A stretch of DNA of 64,000 bases from Streptomyces sp. F63 (GTDB lineage: Bacteria; Actinomycetota; Actinomycetes; Streptomycetales; Streptomycetaceae). Made by a program: the position numbers and the translations under genes. Shown here in pieces: positions 26,819 to 36,400 of this stretch; the stretch's first letter is position 1, and each line of letters begins with the position of its first letter. The notes under the pieces were generated by a model that made no database searches, was not told the DNA's origin, and saw only the letters and a list, made by a program, of their open reading frames with translations. The stretch is taken from contig NZ_JAGPXX010000010.1 of the NCBI RefSeq assembly GCF_018070345.1, positions 62,001 through 126,000 on the forward strand, in the 5' to 3' direction.

Positions 26819-27129
26819 GCGAACACACTGTCATGACCACGGAGCTGTTCCGGGCGGCTGCTGCCACCGAGGGCGAGGGCGCGGCATCCGCCTGACGTGC
26901 TGTCTTCCTTCGCGGATCGCCGCCGGCGGGTCGACCGGACGGCTGACGTCGTTCGCGTACCGGGGTTGACGCACAGTCAGCGAGAGGACACCGTGGAGGC
27001 ATTGCTCTTGCGCGGGGCCCGTGATCACGAAGTCGCCATCGGGGAAAGGGCAGTGCGTTGTTCCGCGCGGCCGGCCGCGTCCGGGCCGTCCGGGCCGTGC
27101 GGCTTTCCGGGCCGGCGTTTCGTTGTGGC
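26819..27129. other. Gene-poor stretch before the transposase relics
   Basis: About 310 bases between the hydrolase start and the first transposase remnant. Short frames exist, but none has a ribosome site, codon bias or recognisable motif. It may contain the decayed 5' part of the IS5-type element. Confidence 0.4.
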
Positions 27130-27411
27130 CTGATCCAGGCGCCGGCCCGCCCATCCCGGCCGACAAGGGCTGCATCGGCGCCGGCATCGGCATCCGCGTT
27201 CCGCACCGCCGCCCGAAGGGCCGCTCCGAACGGCGCCTCCACGCCGGCACACGGACCAGCAACAGTCTGCTCCGAGGCATCCGGGCACTCGGCGAACGCG
27301 CGGTGGCCGAACTCAAGCAGTGCTGGCGCGCTGCAACACATCGCCCTCGGGCCCAGCCGGATCCGTGACCTCACCCGCGCCCCCCTCACCCTCAACACAA
27401 TCTGGAATTGA
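27130..27411 (+). pseudogene. IS5-type transposase, C-terminal remnant, frameshifted
   Basis: One frame reads ADKGCIGAGIGIRVPHRRPKG and then LLRGIRALGERAVAELKQCW. After about 27330 the sense continues in another frame with ALQHIALGPSRI, DLTRAPLTLNTIWN and a stop at 27409-27411. Together these match the end of DDE transposases of the IS5/DDE_Tnp_4 type, whose third catalytic acid lies near the RALGERA segment. The N-terminal half is missing and at least one frameshift is present, so it is inactive. Confidence 0.75.
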
Positions 27412-27436
27412 TCACTCCGGAGAACTGGAATTGATC
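27402..27436. repeat. CTGGAATTGATC direct repeat, two copies
   Basis: CTGGAATTGATC occurs at 27402-27413 and at 27425-27436. The pair sits between the IS5-type remnant and the IS30-type remnant, so it may be an element end or target duplication. Confidence 0.6.
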
Positions 27437-27441
27437 CCTCC

Positions 27442-27804
27442 TTTGAAAACGTCATCGCCAACACCGTGTTGATGCTCCCCGGGCGGCTGACGCGGTCGCT
27501 GGCATGGGACCGCGGCCAGAAATGCCGGTGCACACGCAGTTCCGGGCCGAAAGCGGTGTCCCCGTGTTCTTGGCCGGTTCGCACAGCCCATGGCAGCGAG
27601 GCGTGAACGAGAACACCACCGGACTCCTGCGCCAGCACTTCCCGGAGGGCACCGGTCTCTCGTGCTGGTCCGCCGAGGAAATCGAAGCTGTTGCGCACGC
27701 GCTGAACACCAGCCCGCGGGACACTTGGTCGGAGGGCCCCGGCCGAGGCGTTCAACGAGCAGTTACTCCTGCTTCAGCAAACCGGTGCCGCAACGACCGG
27801 TTGA
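27442..27804 (+). pseudogene. IS30-type transposase, C-terminal remnant, two frameshifts
   Basis: The remnant reads NTVLMLPGRLTRSLAWDRGQ, shifts frame near 27515 to MPVHTQFRAESGVPVFL, and then has SHSPWQRGVNENTTGLLRQ, the diagnostic IS30 block with the catalytic Glu. It shifts again near 27733 and ends AEAFNEQLLLLQQTG with a stop at 27802-27804. Only the last third of an IS30 transposase survives. No intact terminal repeats were recognised. Confidence 0.8.
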
Positions 27805-27827
27805 GTTCAGGCAATACATGTCGCTTC

Positions 27828-28118
27828 GGTGCTCCGGCCGGCGGTGCCGCCGCGTCGGTCGGCTCCGTCGCGGACAGCTGCGACAACGCGACGGCCGAGG
27901 CGCTCGACGGACCTCTCAAGGCCGGGCTGATGGAGTTGCGGGGGCCGTGGCGGGACTTCGGCCAGGTCAAGCGGGTGATCTTCCGGTGGGTCCCGTGGTG
28001 CAACGAGGAACGGCTCCCTCCGCCCTCGGCTGCGTACCGCCCGCCGAGTACGAACACGACCGGTGGCGACTACAGGAAGCCACCCCCGCAGTCCGCATGA
28101 AACAAGATCGCGGGACTC
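27828..28118 (+). pseudogene. IS3-type OrfB transposase, C-terminal remnant, frameshifted
   Basis: SVGSVADSCDNATAEALDGPL corresponds to the SxxGSxxDNAxAE block of IS3-family OrfB, including the catalytic Glu. VIFRWVPWCNEERL follows, then a frame change near 28015 to LGCVPPAEYEHDRW, the usual IS3 terminus. The upstream two thirds are missing. It abuts the IS30 remnant, suggesting successive insertions followed by decay. Confidence 0.8.
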
Positions 28119-28474
28119 TGCGGAAATCGGGGCATCTCATGGAGCAGGTGCCAGATGCCAGAGTTTCCATCGGACGAATTCAAGCCACTGGGCGGACCTG
28201 TGTTCGGCCGAGTCCTGGCCATTAGGCCGCGTTGGCCAGCGATTGAGTGGTTGCGCAGCACATGATTCACGCCATTGGTGCGGATGCGAGAACCCTCGAA
28301 CACCTTGTGCGGTCAAGGGGTTTGGTGTTGTATCTGTGACCAGAGAAACCATCTGTGTGAACGGTCGTGGCGAGGCGGTACCTCACGCCCGCTTTCGGCA
28401 TTGTTGAGTGAGCGGCCGTGCTCGGAGTGGTCGGCGGGGGCCGGTAACCCGGGCTTGAGGGAAGGAATTCCGTC
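28119..28474. other. Lower-GC promoter region upstream of the P450 gene
   Basis: These 356 bases have visibly lower GC than their surroundings and no convincing gene. They should contain the promoter for the P450-methyltransferase genes. GAGGGAAGGA just before 28475 is a strong ribosome site for the P450. A short minus-strand frame starting near 28303 has no recognisable motif. Confidence 0.45.
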
Positions 28475-29743
28475 GTGACCGAGACCGGGAAAGCCGCCGC
28501 CGATCCCGCGATACCCGACAGAACCGACCGGCCCGACAGCCCCGGCGGTATCGAGGTGCTCGCCTCGCTCAGCCCCGACTTCACCGCCGACCCGTACGTC
28601 GCCTACGCGCGGCTCCGTGAGCGTGGTCCGGTGCACGAGGTGGTCACACCCGACAGGGGCCGGGTATGGCTCGTGGTCGGGTACGAGGCCGCGCGCGAGG
28701 CCTTCACCGCCCCGCAGCTCAGCCGGGACTGGCAGCGCGAGTGGCGGCAGACCGGCTGGAGCCCGCCGTACGCCCTGAACATGCTCGGCAACGCCAACAT
28801 GCTGATGAGCGACCCGCCCCACCACACCCGGCTGCGGAAGCTGGTGGCGCGGGAGTTCACGGCCCGGCGGGTCGAGGGGATGCGGGGCCGCATCCAGGAG
28901 ATCACCGACGAGCTGCTGGACCGGATGACGGCGGACGGAGCGCGCCGCGCCGACCTCATCGACGCGTTCGCCTCCCCGCTCCCCATGATCGTCATCTCCG
29001 AACTGCTCGGCGTCCCCGGCCTGGACCGCGCCGCCTTCCACGCCTGGTCCAACGAGACCCTCGCGCCCACCAGCCCCGAGGCGGAGAAGGAAGCGTACGA
29101 GCAGGTCATGCCGTACCTCACGGGGCTCATCGCCGCCAAGCGCGAGAGCCCCGGGGAGGACCTGCTCAGCGCCCTCGTCCACACGGTCGACGAGGGCGGC
29201 GACCGGCTCACCGAGGACGAGCTGGTCTCGTTGGCCTTCCTGCTGCTCGTCGCCGGACACGAGACGACGGTCAACACGATCGGCAACGCGGTGCGCGCGC
29301 TCCTCGCGCACCCGGAGCAGCTGGCGGCCGTACGGGCCGATCCGGCGGGGCTGGCGGCGGGGCTGGTGGAGGAGACGCTGCGCTACGACGGGCCGGTGGA
29401 GACCACCACGCCGCGCATCGCCCTGGAGGAGACCGAGGTCGGCGGTGTACGGGTGCCGCGCGGTGCCATCGTGCTGATCGCCATGGCCGGCGCGGACCGC
29501 GACCCGGCGCGCTTCCCCGATCCGGATCGCTTCGACGTACGGCGGCGCGAGGCCCGGGGCCATCTCTCCTTCGGCCACGGGACCCATTTCTGCCTGGGCG
29601 CCCCCCTCGCCCGCCTCGAGGGCGAGGTGGCGCTGCGCACGCTCCTGGAGCGCTGCCCGGATCTGACGGCGGACGGGGAGCCCGGGGAGTGGCTCCCGGG
29701 GATGCTGATCCGGGGGGTGCGGGAGCTGCCGGTGCGGTGGTGA
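28475..29743 (+). CDS. Cytochrome P450 (CYP107-like)
   Basis: The product is a 422-residue soluble bacterial P450. The oxygen-binding I-helix motif is AGHETT near residue 266. The K-helix ExxR is EETLR near 305. The haem loop FGHGTHFCLGAPLAR carries the thiolate ligand Cys373. It should hydroxylate, epoxidise or otherwise oxidise a small molecule using external ferredoxin and reductase, which are not encoded nearby. The GTG start follows GAGGGAAGG. It is the first gene of the accessory cluster on this strand, 164 bases before the methyltransferase, so a tailoring role on the NRPS product is likely but unproven. Confidence 0.92.
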   Translation: MTETGKAAADPAIPDRTDRPDSPGGIEVLASLSPDFTADPYVAYARLRERGPVHEVVTPDRGRVWLVVGYEAAREAFTAPQLSRDWQREWRQTGWSPPYALNMLGNANMLMSDPPHHTRLRKLVAREFTARRVEGMRGRIQEITDELLDRMTADGARRADLIDAFASPLPMIVISELLGVPGLDRAAFHAWSNETLAPTSPEAEKEAYEQVMPYLTGLIAAKRESPGEDLLSALVHTVDEGGDRLTEDELVSLAFLLLVAGHETTVNTIGNAVRALLAHPEQLAAVRADPAGLAAGLVEETLRYDGPVETTTPRIALEETEVGGVRVPRGAIVLIAMAGADRDPARFPDPDRFDVRRREARGHLSFGHGTHFCLGAPLARLEGEVALRTLLERCPDLTADGEPGEWLPGMLIRGVRELPVRW

Positions 29744-29907
29744 CACGCCCGCCGCGGGCGGGCTGACGGGCGGGTGAGCGGTCGCGGCACGCCGTATGTC
29801 CATTCCGCATGGAGCGTCAACCGGAGAAGACCGGGCGATGCGGAACGTGACTACTCCATGGCTGCAAGCGCTTGCTCGCGAGCTGCAAGAAACGTGGAGG
29901 ACAAACT

Positions 29908-30960
29908 GTGAAGGAATCTTCGGAGACGGCCCTGGACGAGCTGTGGAAGCTGGTGTACACCAGCTTCCGGTTCCCGTTCATGCACGCCGCTCTGCGTCTT
30001 GGACTCTTCACCCTGCTCAAGGACCGGCCGGGCCGCAGTCGTGACGAGATCACCGCCGAGCTCGGGCTGCAGGAACGTGCCGGACACGTGCTGCTCCTCG
30101 GGTGCTGTGCGTTCGGCCTCATCCGCAAGGAGGGCGACGGCTACCACAACACCGCGGCCACCGACCTGCTGGCCGGCGACCAGGACGCGTTCATGCCGGT
30201 GATCGTCCGCTACACCCACGAGATGCTGTACCAGCCGATGGGCTGGCTCCACGAGTCGCTGGTGAACAACGAGAACGAGGGGCTGCATCGCGAACTGCTC
30301 GCCGATTCCCCGGCGACCACGCTCTACGAGCTCCTCGGAGAGGACAAGAACCTGGAGCAGGTCTTCACGGCCATGATGGAGCACCAGAGCCGCTCGGTGG
30401 TCGAGGACCTCGTCAACGCCGTGGACTTCTCGTCGTACAAGAAGGTGCTGGACGTCGGCGGAGGCACCGGGACCAACTCCATCGGTTTCGCGCAGCGCTG
30501 GCCGCATCTTCAGGCAACCATCCTCGAACTGCCCAACGTGGCGGATATGGCCGCGGCCCGCGTCGCCGAGGCGGGCCTCTCCGAGCGCATCAGCGCGGTC
30601 GGGACCGACATCTGGAAGGACGAGTTCCCCTCGTCCCACGACTGTGTCGTCTACTCCCGCTTCCTTGAAATCTGGTCGCCCGATCAGGTCCGCGACCTCT
30701 TCGCGAAGACCTACCGCGCGCTGGAGCCGGGCGGTCACATGGTGATCGTCGCGTGTGCCCAGGACGACGACGAGACCGGGCCCGCCCACGCCGCGTTCAT
30801 GGCCGGGTACGTCCAGACGATCGCGTCACCCGAGGGCCGGATCTACACGGCGCAGGAATTCGAGCAGTGGTACACCGAAGCGGGCTTCGAGCCGATGGAC
30901 CGCCAGTACCCGGGCCGCTTCGACGTCATCCTGCGTGCCCGCAAGCCCATCGCCGGCTGA
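29908..30960 (+). CDS. SAM-dependent methyltransferase, O-methyltransferase fold with altered base
   Basis: This 350-residue protein has an N-terminal dimerisation/winged-helix domain (about 10-95) and a Rossmann domain with the SAM loop VLDVGGGTGTNS near residue 180. The fold is that of plant-type/acetylserotonin O-methyltransferases. In them a catalytic His lies in an L-H-D-W motif; here the corresponding segment reads FLEIWSPDQV, with Glu in the His position. This favours C- or N-methylation or a changed mechanism. The GTG start has GGAGG seven bases upstream. A hairpin terminator follows the gene. Its place between the P450 and the NRPS genes suggests tailoring. Confidence 0.85.
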   Translation: MKESSETALDELWKLVYTSFRFPFMHAALRLGLFTLLKDRPGRSRDEITAELGLQERAGHVLLLGCCAFGLIRKEGDGYHNTAATDLLAGDQDAFMPVIVRYTHEMLYQPMGWLHESLVNNENEGLHRELLADSPATTLYELLGEDKNLEQVFTAMMEHQSRSVVEDLVNAVDFSSYKKVLDVGGGTGTNSIGFAQRWPHLQATILELPNVADMAAARVAEAGLSERISAVGTDIWKDEFPSSHDCVVYSRFLEIWSPDQVRDLFAKTYRALEPGGHMVIVACAQDDDETGPAHAAFMAGYVQTIASPEGRIYTAQEFEQWYTEAGFEPMDRQYPGRFDVILRARKPIAG

Positions 30961-30992
30961 GTCCGGTCCGTTCCATGCCGCTCTGCCGACCC

Positions 30993-31020
30993 GTCAGGCG
31001 GGCGACTCCGACCGCCTGAC
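30993..31020. terminator. Hairpin after the methyltransferase gene
   Basis: GTCAGGCGG (30993-31001) and CCGCCTGAC (31012-31020) form a 9-bp perfect stem with a 10-base loop, 32 bases after the stop. It probably separates the P450-methyltransferase unit from the SDR-SIS-NRPS unit. The remaining bases to 31399 hold no gene I can support. Confidence 0.65.
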
Positions 31021-31399
31021 CGGGGGCGGCCCCCCGGCCGCGAGCGCGGCCGGATCACTTCGACGGGGCCCTGCGCCCGTGTGACGCGCCCTTCGGGTCC
31101 TCGTGTCAGGGCACCCGTGCGTTCCCGCCTCTCCCACCCGGGCGCAGTGCGCCGGCGTACAGGCCCGTCCCATCCCTCCACGCGGCCCGCGCGCGTGCGA
31201 GCTGCACGCGTCCGTGCCCTCCGCGCGCGGCCGCGCAACGGCGCTGAGCGCCGCCCCGCGCTGCCGACACCTGATCCGGACCGCATCACCGTCACCTCTG
31301 TCTTCACCCCACCACCCGCCTTCCCGTCTCCTCGGTGCCGGGGCTGGGCGGCGTGGCCTGTTCGTGTCCCCGGCGCCGCATCCAGGAAAGGGAGCTTGA

Positions 31400-32146
31400 G
31401 TGAATTCGCATGACAGGCTTGCCATCGTTACCGGCGGAACCAAGGGAATCGGTCTCGCTTTCAGTCACCGTCTCACCCGGATGGGATTCCGGGTGGTCGC
31501 CACGTATCGCAGTGACGAAGAGTCGGCGAATCTTGCTCTGCAAGAGGTGGAGAAAGGGCTGTCCGTCGTACGGTCGAGTGTGTCCGACCCGGATGAAGTC
31601 GCCGAATTCGCGGAAGTCGTGCGGACCGAGCACGGAGTTCCGCAGGTCCTGGTGAACAATGCCGGTCTCAACATCGACCGTCCGGTGCTTGAGATTTCCG
31701 ACTCCGACTGGCGCCAGGTGCTGGACACCAATTTGTCCGGCCCGTTCTACATGACGCGGGCCTTCGCCCCGGCCATGCTGGAGGCCGGCGGCGGTTCCAT
31801 CGTCAACATCGGCGCGACCACAGCGATTCGGCCCCGGATGAACGGCGCCAACTACTGTTCGAGCAAAGCCGGGATGCTTCATCTCACCAAGTGCCTGGCC
31901 ATGGAACTCGCTCCGAGTATCCGCGTGAACTGCCTCATACCGGGAATGATCGACACGGAAGAAATGCGTACGCGCTTCCGCTTGGCCGAGCCGGAGTACA
32001 TGGATGCGTTGCTGAGTGAGATACCGCAGCGCCGGATAGGTGCCACCGATGAGATGGCGGACGCACTGGAATTCCTGGTGGGCGAGGGGGCCGCGTACAT
32101 CACGGGGCAGAAACTGATTGTGGACGGTGGCCAGTTCATGTGGTGA
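31400..32146 (+). CDS. Short-chain dehydrogenase/reductase, FabG-like, catalytic Ser replaced
   Basis: The 248-residue protein is a classical SDR. TGGTKGIG (cofactor loop) lies near residue 11, NNAG near 87, and the YxxxK pair appears in NYCSSKAG near 155. Aligned with FabG (IGS...ANYAAAKAG), the catalytic Ser position, 13 residues before the Tyr, is Ala (IGATTAIRP), with Thr next to it. IPGMIDTEE and the terminal GGQFMW complete the fold. Activity may be reduced or use the adjacent Thr. The GTG at 31400 follows GGGAG. The SIS gene starts 86 bases after the stop. Confidence 0.88.
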   Translation: MNSHDRLAIVTGGTKGIGLAFSHRLTRMGFRVVATYRSDEESANLALQEVEKGLSVVRSSVSDPDEVAEFAEVVRTEHGVPQVLVNNAGLNIDRPVLEISDSDWRQVLDTNLSGPFYMTRAFAPAMLEAGGGSIVNIGATTAIRPRMNGANYCSSKAGMLHLTKCLAMELAPSIRVNCLIPGMIDTEEMRTRFRLAEPEYMDALLSEIPQRRIGATDEMADALEFLVGEGAAYITGQKLIVDGGQFMW

Positions 32147-32231
32147 AGCACTCGGTGCACAAACCGGGGCGCACGCCCACTCCTGCTGGAATCGCCGGCA
32201 CTCCATTGATTTCCTAGGAAGGGGAATACTC

Positions 32232-33332
32232 ATGCGATCACGCCTTGAGCGCTACCAGGAGTTTCTGGAGCAGGAGTACCGCACAGGGTTCACCAAGTTC
32301 GACGAGTATGACATATCCGGCATCTCTTCCGACCTCCTGAAGAGGCTGAAGGACGGTCACTTCACGCGCATCGTCTTCAGCGGAATGGGCTGCTCGGCCA
32401 TCGTGTCGGACGTAATAAAGGTGTTCTTCAACTCGATCCGCAGCGACCTCGAAGTGTATGTCTTCAACGACTACGACTTCGAATACCTTGTTCCGCGCGC
32501 GGTGATCGAGGACGAGCGCACGCTCATCATCCTGAGTTCGTACAGCGGCTACTCCAACGAGCCGGTCCGTGCCTTCCACGCGCTGCGCCCCGTGCACGAC
32601 CGGGTGCTGCTGCTCACCTCGGGCGGCCGCCTCGGCGAGCTGGGCGAGGAGCACGGCGTGTCCATCGCGCGCTGGACGCTGAGCAAGCCGGACCGCGAGT
32701 ACCCGCTGTTCCACGTGGGCCAGTACTTCTCGATCCTGATCGACATGTTCCTGCGGCTCGGCCTGCTGGACAAGGACTACGGGCCCGAGGTCCGCTCCCT
32801 GGCCGAGGACCTGCGGACCGACTTCACCCCCGAGTTGCGTGCCCTGGCCGCGGACGCCGCCGCGCGCAGCGAGAACGCCAACGTCATCATGCTCGGTTCA
32901 CCCAAGTGGCACGAGAGCCTGCTGAAGCTGGCCAAGATGCACTTCAACGAGATCGCCATGGTGCCGGCGACGCGCAACTATTTCCACGAGTTCTGCCACA
33001 GCGAGGTGGCCACGCTCACCGACCCGGAGCGCAGGCACAGCGTCCTCGTCTTCTCCGACCCGGAAGAGGACGAGTACACCCGGGCCAAGCGGAAGAACCT
33101 GGTGTCGTTGCTGACTGCACCGATCCCGCAGAACGCAAAGGTCACGGTCACCGAGATCGAACTCGACCAGTCGACTTTCATCCGGCAGTACTTCACCGCT
33201 CTGGAGTTCGTCCAGTACCTCACTCTCGATCTGGGCAAGGCGCGGGAGACGAAGTCGCGCAACCTCATTTCCGAGGCTGCAGGAAACCCCTGGTACCACG
33301 GCAGCACCATCGCCGCGGAGAACGGCGGCTGA
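32232..33332 (+). CDS. SIS-domain protein, phosphoglucose/phosphomannose isomerase-like
   Basis: The 366-residue product has two SIS (sugar isomerase) domains. The first contains FSGMGCSAIVSDVI near 50 and the ligand loop SSYSGYSNEPV near 101. The second has VIMLGSPKWHESLLKLA and NYFHEFCHSEVATL near 255. The bifunctional PGI/PMI family isomerises sugar phosphates with a Glu/His pair of this second block. A sugar-phosphate role is unexpected beside a peptide synthetase, so the true substrate is unknown. The ATG has AGGAAGG upstream. It is followed by a 99-base gap to the NRPS start, all on the same strand. Confidence 0.78.
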   Translation: MRSRLERYQEFLEQEYRTGFTKFDEYDISGISSDLLKRLKDGHFTRIVFSGMGCSAIVSDVIKVFFNSIRSDLEVYVFNDYDFEYLVPRAVIEDERTLIILSSYSGYSNEPVRAFHALRPVHDRVLLLTSGGRLGELGEEHGVSIARWTLSKPDREYPLFHVGQYFSILIDMFLRLGLLDKDYGPEVRSLAEDLRTDFTPELRALAADAAARSENANVIMLGSPKWHESLLKLAKMHFNEIAMVPATRNYFHEFCHSEVATLTDPERRHSVLVFSDPEEDEYTRAKRKNLVSLLTAPIPQNAKVTVTEIELDQSTFIRQYFTALEFVQYLTLDLGKARETKSRNLISEAAGNPWYHGSTIAAENGG

Positions 33333-33431
33333 TACGGGTGCACGGCGTCTGCCACGGCGGGCGCAGGGCATCGGAGAAGGCAGCCGAACAGCTCAGGAAT
33401 GAAGGCAAGAGCCGAGGAAAATGGAGCGATC

Positions 33432-36400
33432 GTGAATCGACGGGGGCGTTACTCCCTCACGGCCTATCAGCAGGATATTTGGGCTGCGAACTCTCTCTTT
33501 CCAGATCTCCCGCAGTTCAACTGTTTCATCACCGACCGGTTCACCGGTGATGTGGACGTCGACCTCCTCAAGGCGTGCCTGCGCCGTGCGGTCGACCGCA
33601 ACGATGCATTCCGGATCCGGATCGACCCGGAGGAGGGAACTCCGCGCCAGTGGGCCGAGGACGAGGCTTACGGCATCCCGACGATCGACTTTTCCGACGC
33701 CCCGTCGCCGCGGGATTCCTGCGAGGCGTGGATCAAGGACGCGTTCGACGTGCCTTTCGAGGTGGAACGCAGCCGGCTGTTTGCGCTCGCGGTCCTCAAG
33801 GAGGCCGAGGGGGTCTTTCATTCCTACGTCAAGGTGCACCACATCGTCGCGGACGCCTGGGGCCTGAACCTCTTCATGTCCCAAGTCCGCGCCGAATATG
33901 ACCAGATACGAAGGACCGGGCGGTTCGAGGAGCCGTCCGTGCCGTCGTACCTGGAATTCGCGGAGGACGAGCGCCGCTACCGTGCCTCGGACGACTACGC
34001 GGATGACCGGGCCTATTTCCAGCAGCAGTTGCGGGGTGTCTCCCCGGCCCTCTTCCGCCGCGCGGCCCCGGCCGGCTCCCGCAGCAGCGCCCGCCACAGC
34101 TTCCTGATCGAACGCGGTGTCGTCGAGAGCATCCGTGAACGCGGCCATTCGGTCTTCGCGTTCGTGGCGGGCGCCTTCGCCGTCTACCTGTCGCGGGTGC
34201 ACGGCAGCGACGAAGTCGTCCTGGGCGTACCGCTGCTGAACCGGCCCACCACTCCGCAGAAGCAGACCGTGGGCCACTTCGCGAACACCCTGCCGCTGCG
34301 GGTGACAGTCGGCGAGGACCGCACGATGAGCGAGCTCGTCGCCGAAGTGCAGGCATCGACTCGGGAGCTCAAGCCCCACGAGCGCTTCTCCCTGGGCGAC
34401 CTGCTGCGCTGCGTACCGCTCCAGGGGAGCGGGCCCAAGCGGCTGTTCGACACCACCATCGCCTATCTGCGCTGGCCCCGTCCGCCGGCCGTCCAGGGCG
34501 TGGAGTACGAGACCGTCGTGCAGGCGCGTGCCCACGACGACGACGTGCTGGCCGTGGTCGTCAACGAACTGGACGACATCGGTGACGTCCTGGTCGACAT
34601 GGACTACGCCCTGGACGTGTTCGACGCGGACTTCCCCGTGGAGTCGGTCGCCACCCACATCGAGGCGATCCTCAAGGGGGCGCTCGCGGGGGCGGACCTG
34701 CCGCTGTCGCAGATCCCCGTGATCGGCGAGGAGGAGCGGGCCGCCCTGATCGCGACGGGCACCGGCCCGGTGCACGCGTTCACCGAGGACGCCACTGTCC
34801 ACGCGCTCTTCGAGCGGCAGGCGGCACGGACGCCCGACCGGGTGGCCGTGGTCACCGACGACCCCGCGCGGTCGCTGACCTTCGCCCGCCTCGACGGCTG
34901 GGCCAACCACATTGCGCACCAGCTGCGTGAGGACGGCGTGCGGACGGGCGACCGGGTAGCCGTGGTGGCCGAGCGCGGCCCGCACCTCGTCGCAGCGGTC
35001 CTGGGCGTCCTCAAGGCAGGTGCCGCCTACGTCCCCGTCGACCCGGGCCACCCCGAGGAGCGGGTCCGGTTCGTCCTGGCGGACAGCAGGGTGGCAGCGG
35101 TGCTGCTGGGCGGCACCGTGCCCGCCGCCCTGGTGGGCGACACCGTGCCCGTACGGCGCCTGGAGGCCGCGGCGTCCACCGCGCCCGCCGCACCCGTCCC
35201 GCTGGGCGGACCGCGGGACCTCGCGTACGTCATCTACACCTCCGGATCCACCGGGCGGCCCAAGGGCGTGCAGATCGAACACCGCTCCGTGGTGAACCGG
35301 CTGGAGTGGATGCAGCGCCGCTACCCCGTCGGCGAGGGGGACGTCCTGCTGCAGAAGACGCCGGCGACCTTCGACGTGTCGGTGTGGGAGCTGTTCTGGT
35401 GGGCGCTCACCGGGGCCGGCCTGGCGCTGTTGCCGCCCCGGGGGGAGCGCGACCCCGAAGCCATCCTCCGCACCGTACGCGCACACCGGGTGAGCGTGGC
35501 CCACTTCGTGCCGTCGATGCTCGGCCCCTTCCTCGACCTGGTCGAGGAGGACCCGGCCCGAGTGGCGGACGCGGCATCCCTGCGCCGGGTGTTCTGCAGC
35601 GGTGAGGCGCTGTCCCCCGCTCATGTGTCGCGTTTCAACCGGGTGTTCGCGGCTGCCGGTGCCACGGCTCCCCGGCTGGTCAACCTCTACGGCCCCACCG
35701 AGGCCACGGTCGACGTCACGTACTACGACTGCCCCGGCGGAACGGACGGGGAGGTGCGCCGGGTGCCGATCGGGCGGCCGATCGACAACACCCGGTTGTA
35801 CGTGGTCGGCGCGCACGGGCACCTCCAGCCCGCCGGCGTCGCCGGTGAACTGTGCATCGCGGGCGTGGGCGTGGCGCGCGGCTATCTGGACCGACCCGAG
35901 CTGGACGCCGCGGCGTTCGTGGCGGACCCGTTCACGCCGGGCGGGCGCATGTACCGGACCGGCGACAGGGCGCGGTGGCTGGCGGACGGCACCCTGGAGT
36001 ACCTGGGGCGACTGGACGATCAGGTCAAGATCCGCGGCAACCGCGTGGAGCTGGGCGAGGTGGGCAACCGCCTGGCGGCCTGCCCGGGCGTGCGGGACGC
36101 CCTCGTGGTGGACCGGACCGCGCCGGGCCGCGGCGTGCACCTGGTGGGCTACTACGTGGCGGACGAGGAGCTGGGGGCGGCCCGCCTCCGGTCCCAACTC
36201 CTTGCATTTCTGCCGGAGTTCATGATCCCGGCGTACTTCGTGCGGATCGACCGGATACCGCTGACCCCGAACGGCAAGGCCGACCGGCGGCGGCTGCCCG
36301 CTCCCAGGGTGGGGACGGACACCGGCGCGCAGACGCCGTCCAACGAGACCGAGGCGAAGCTCGCGGCGGCCTGGGCGGCCGTGCTGGGAACCGACGCGGT

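Noticed and set aside
28137-28352. Minus-strand small ORFs upstream of the P450
   Set aside because: No ribosome site, no motif, and they overlap the likely promoter region.
33399-33431. ATG at 33399 as NRPS start
   Set aside because: AGGA is too close to that ATG, whereas the GTG at 33432 has GGAG at good spacing and starts just before the C domain. Not fully excluded.
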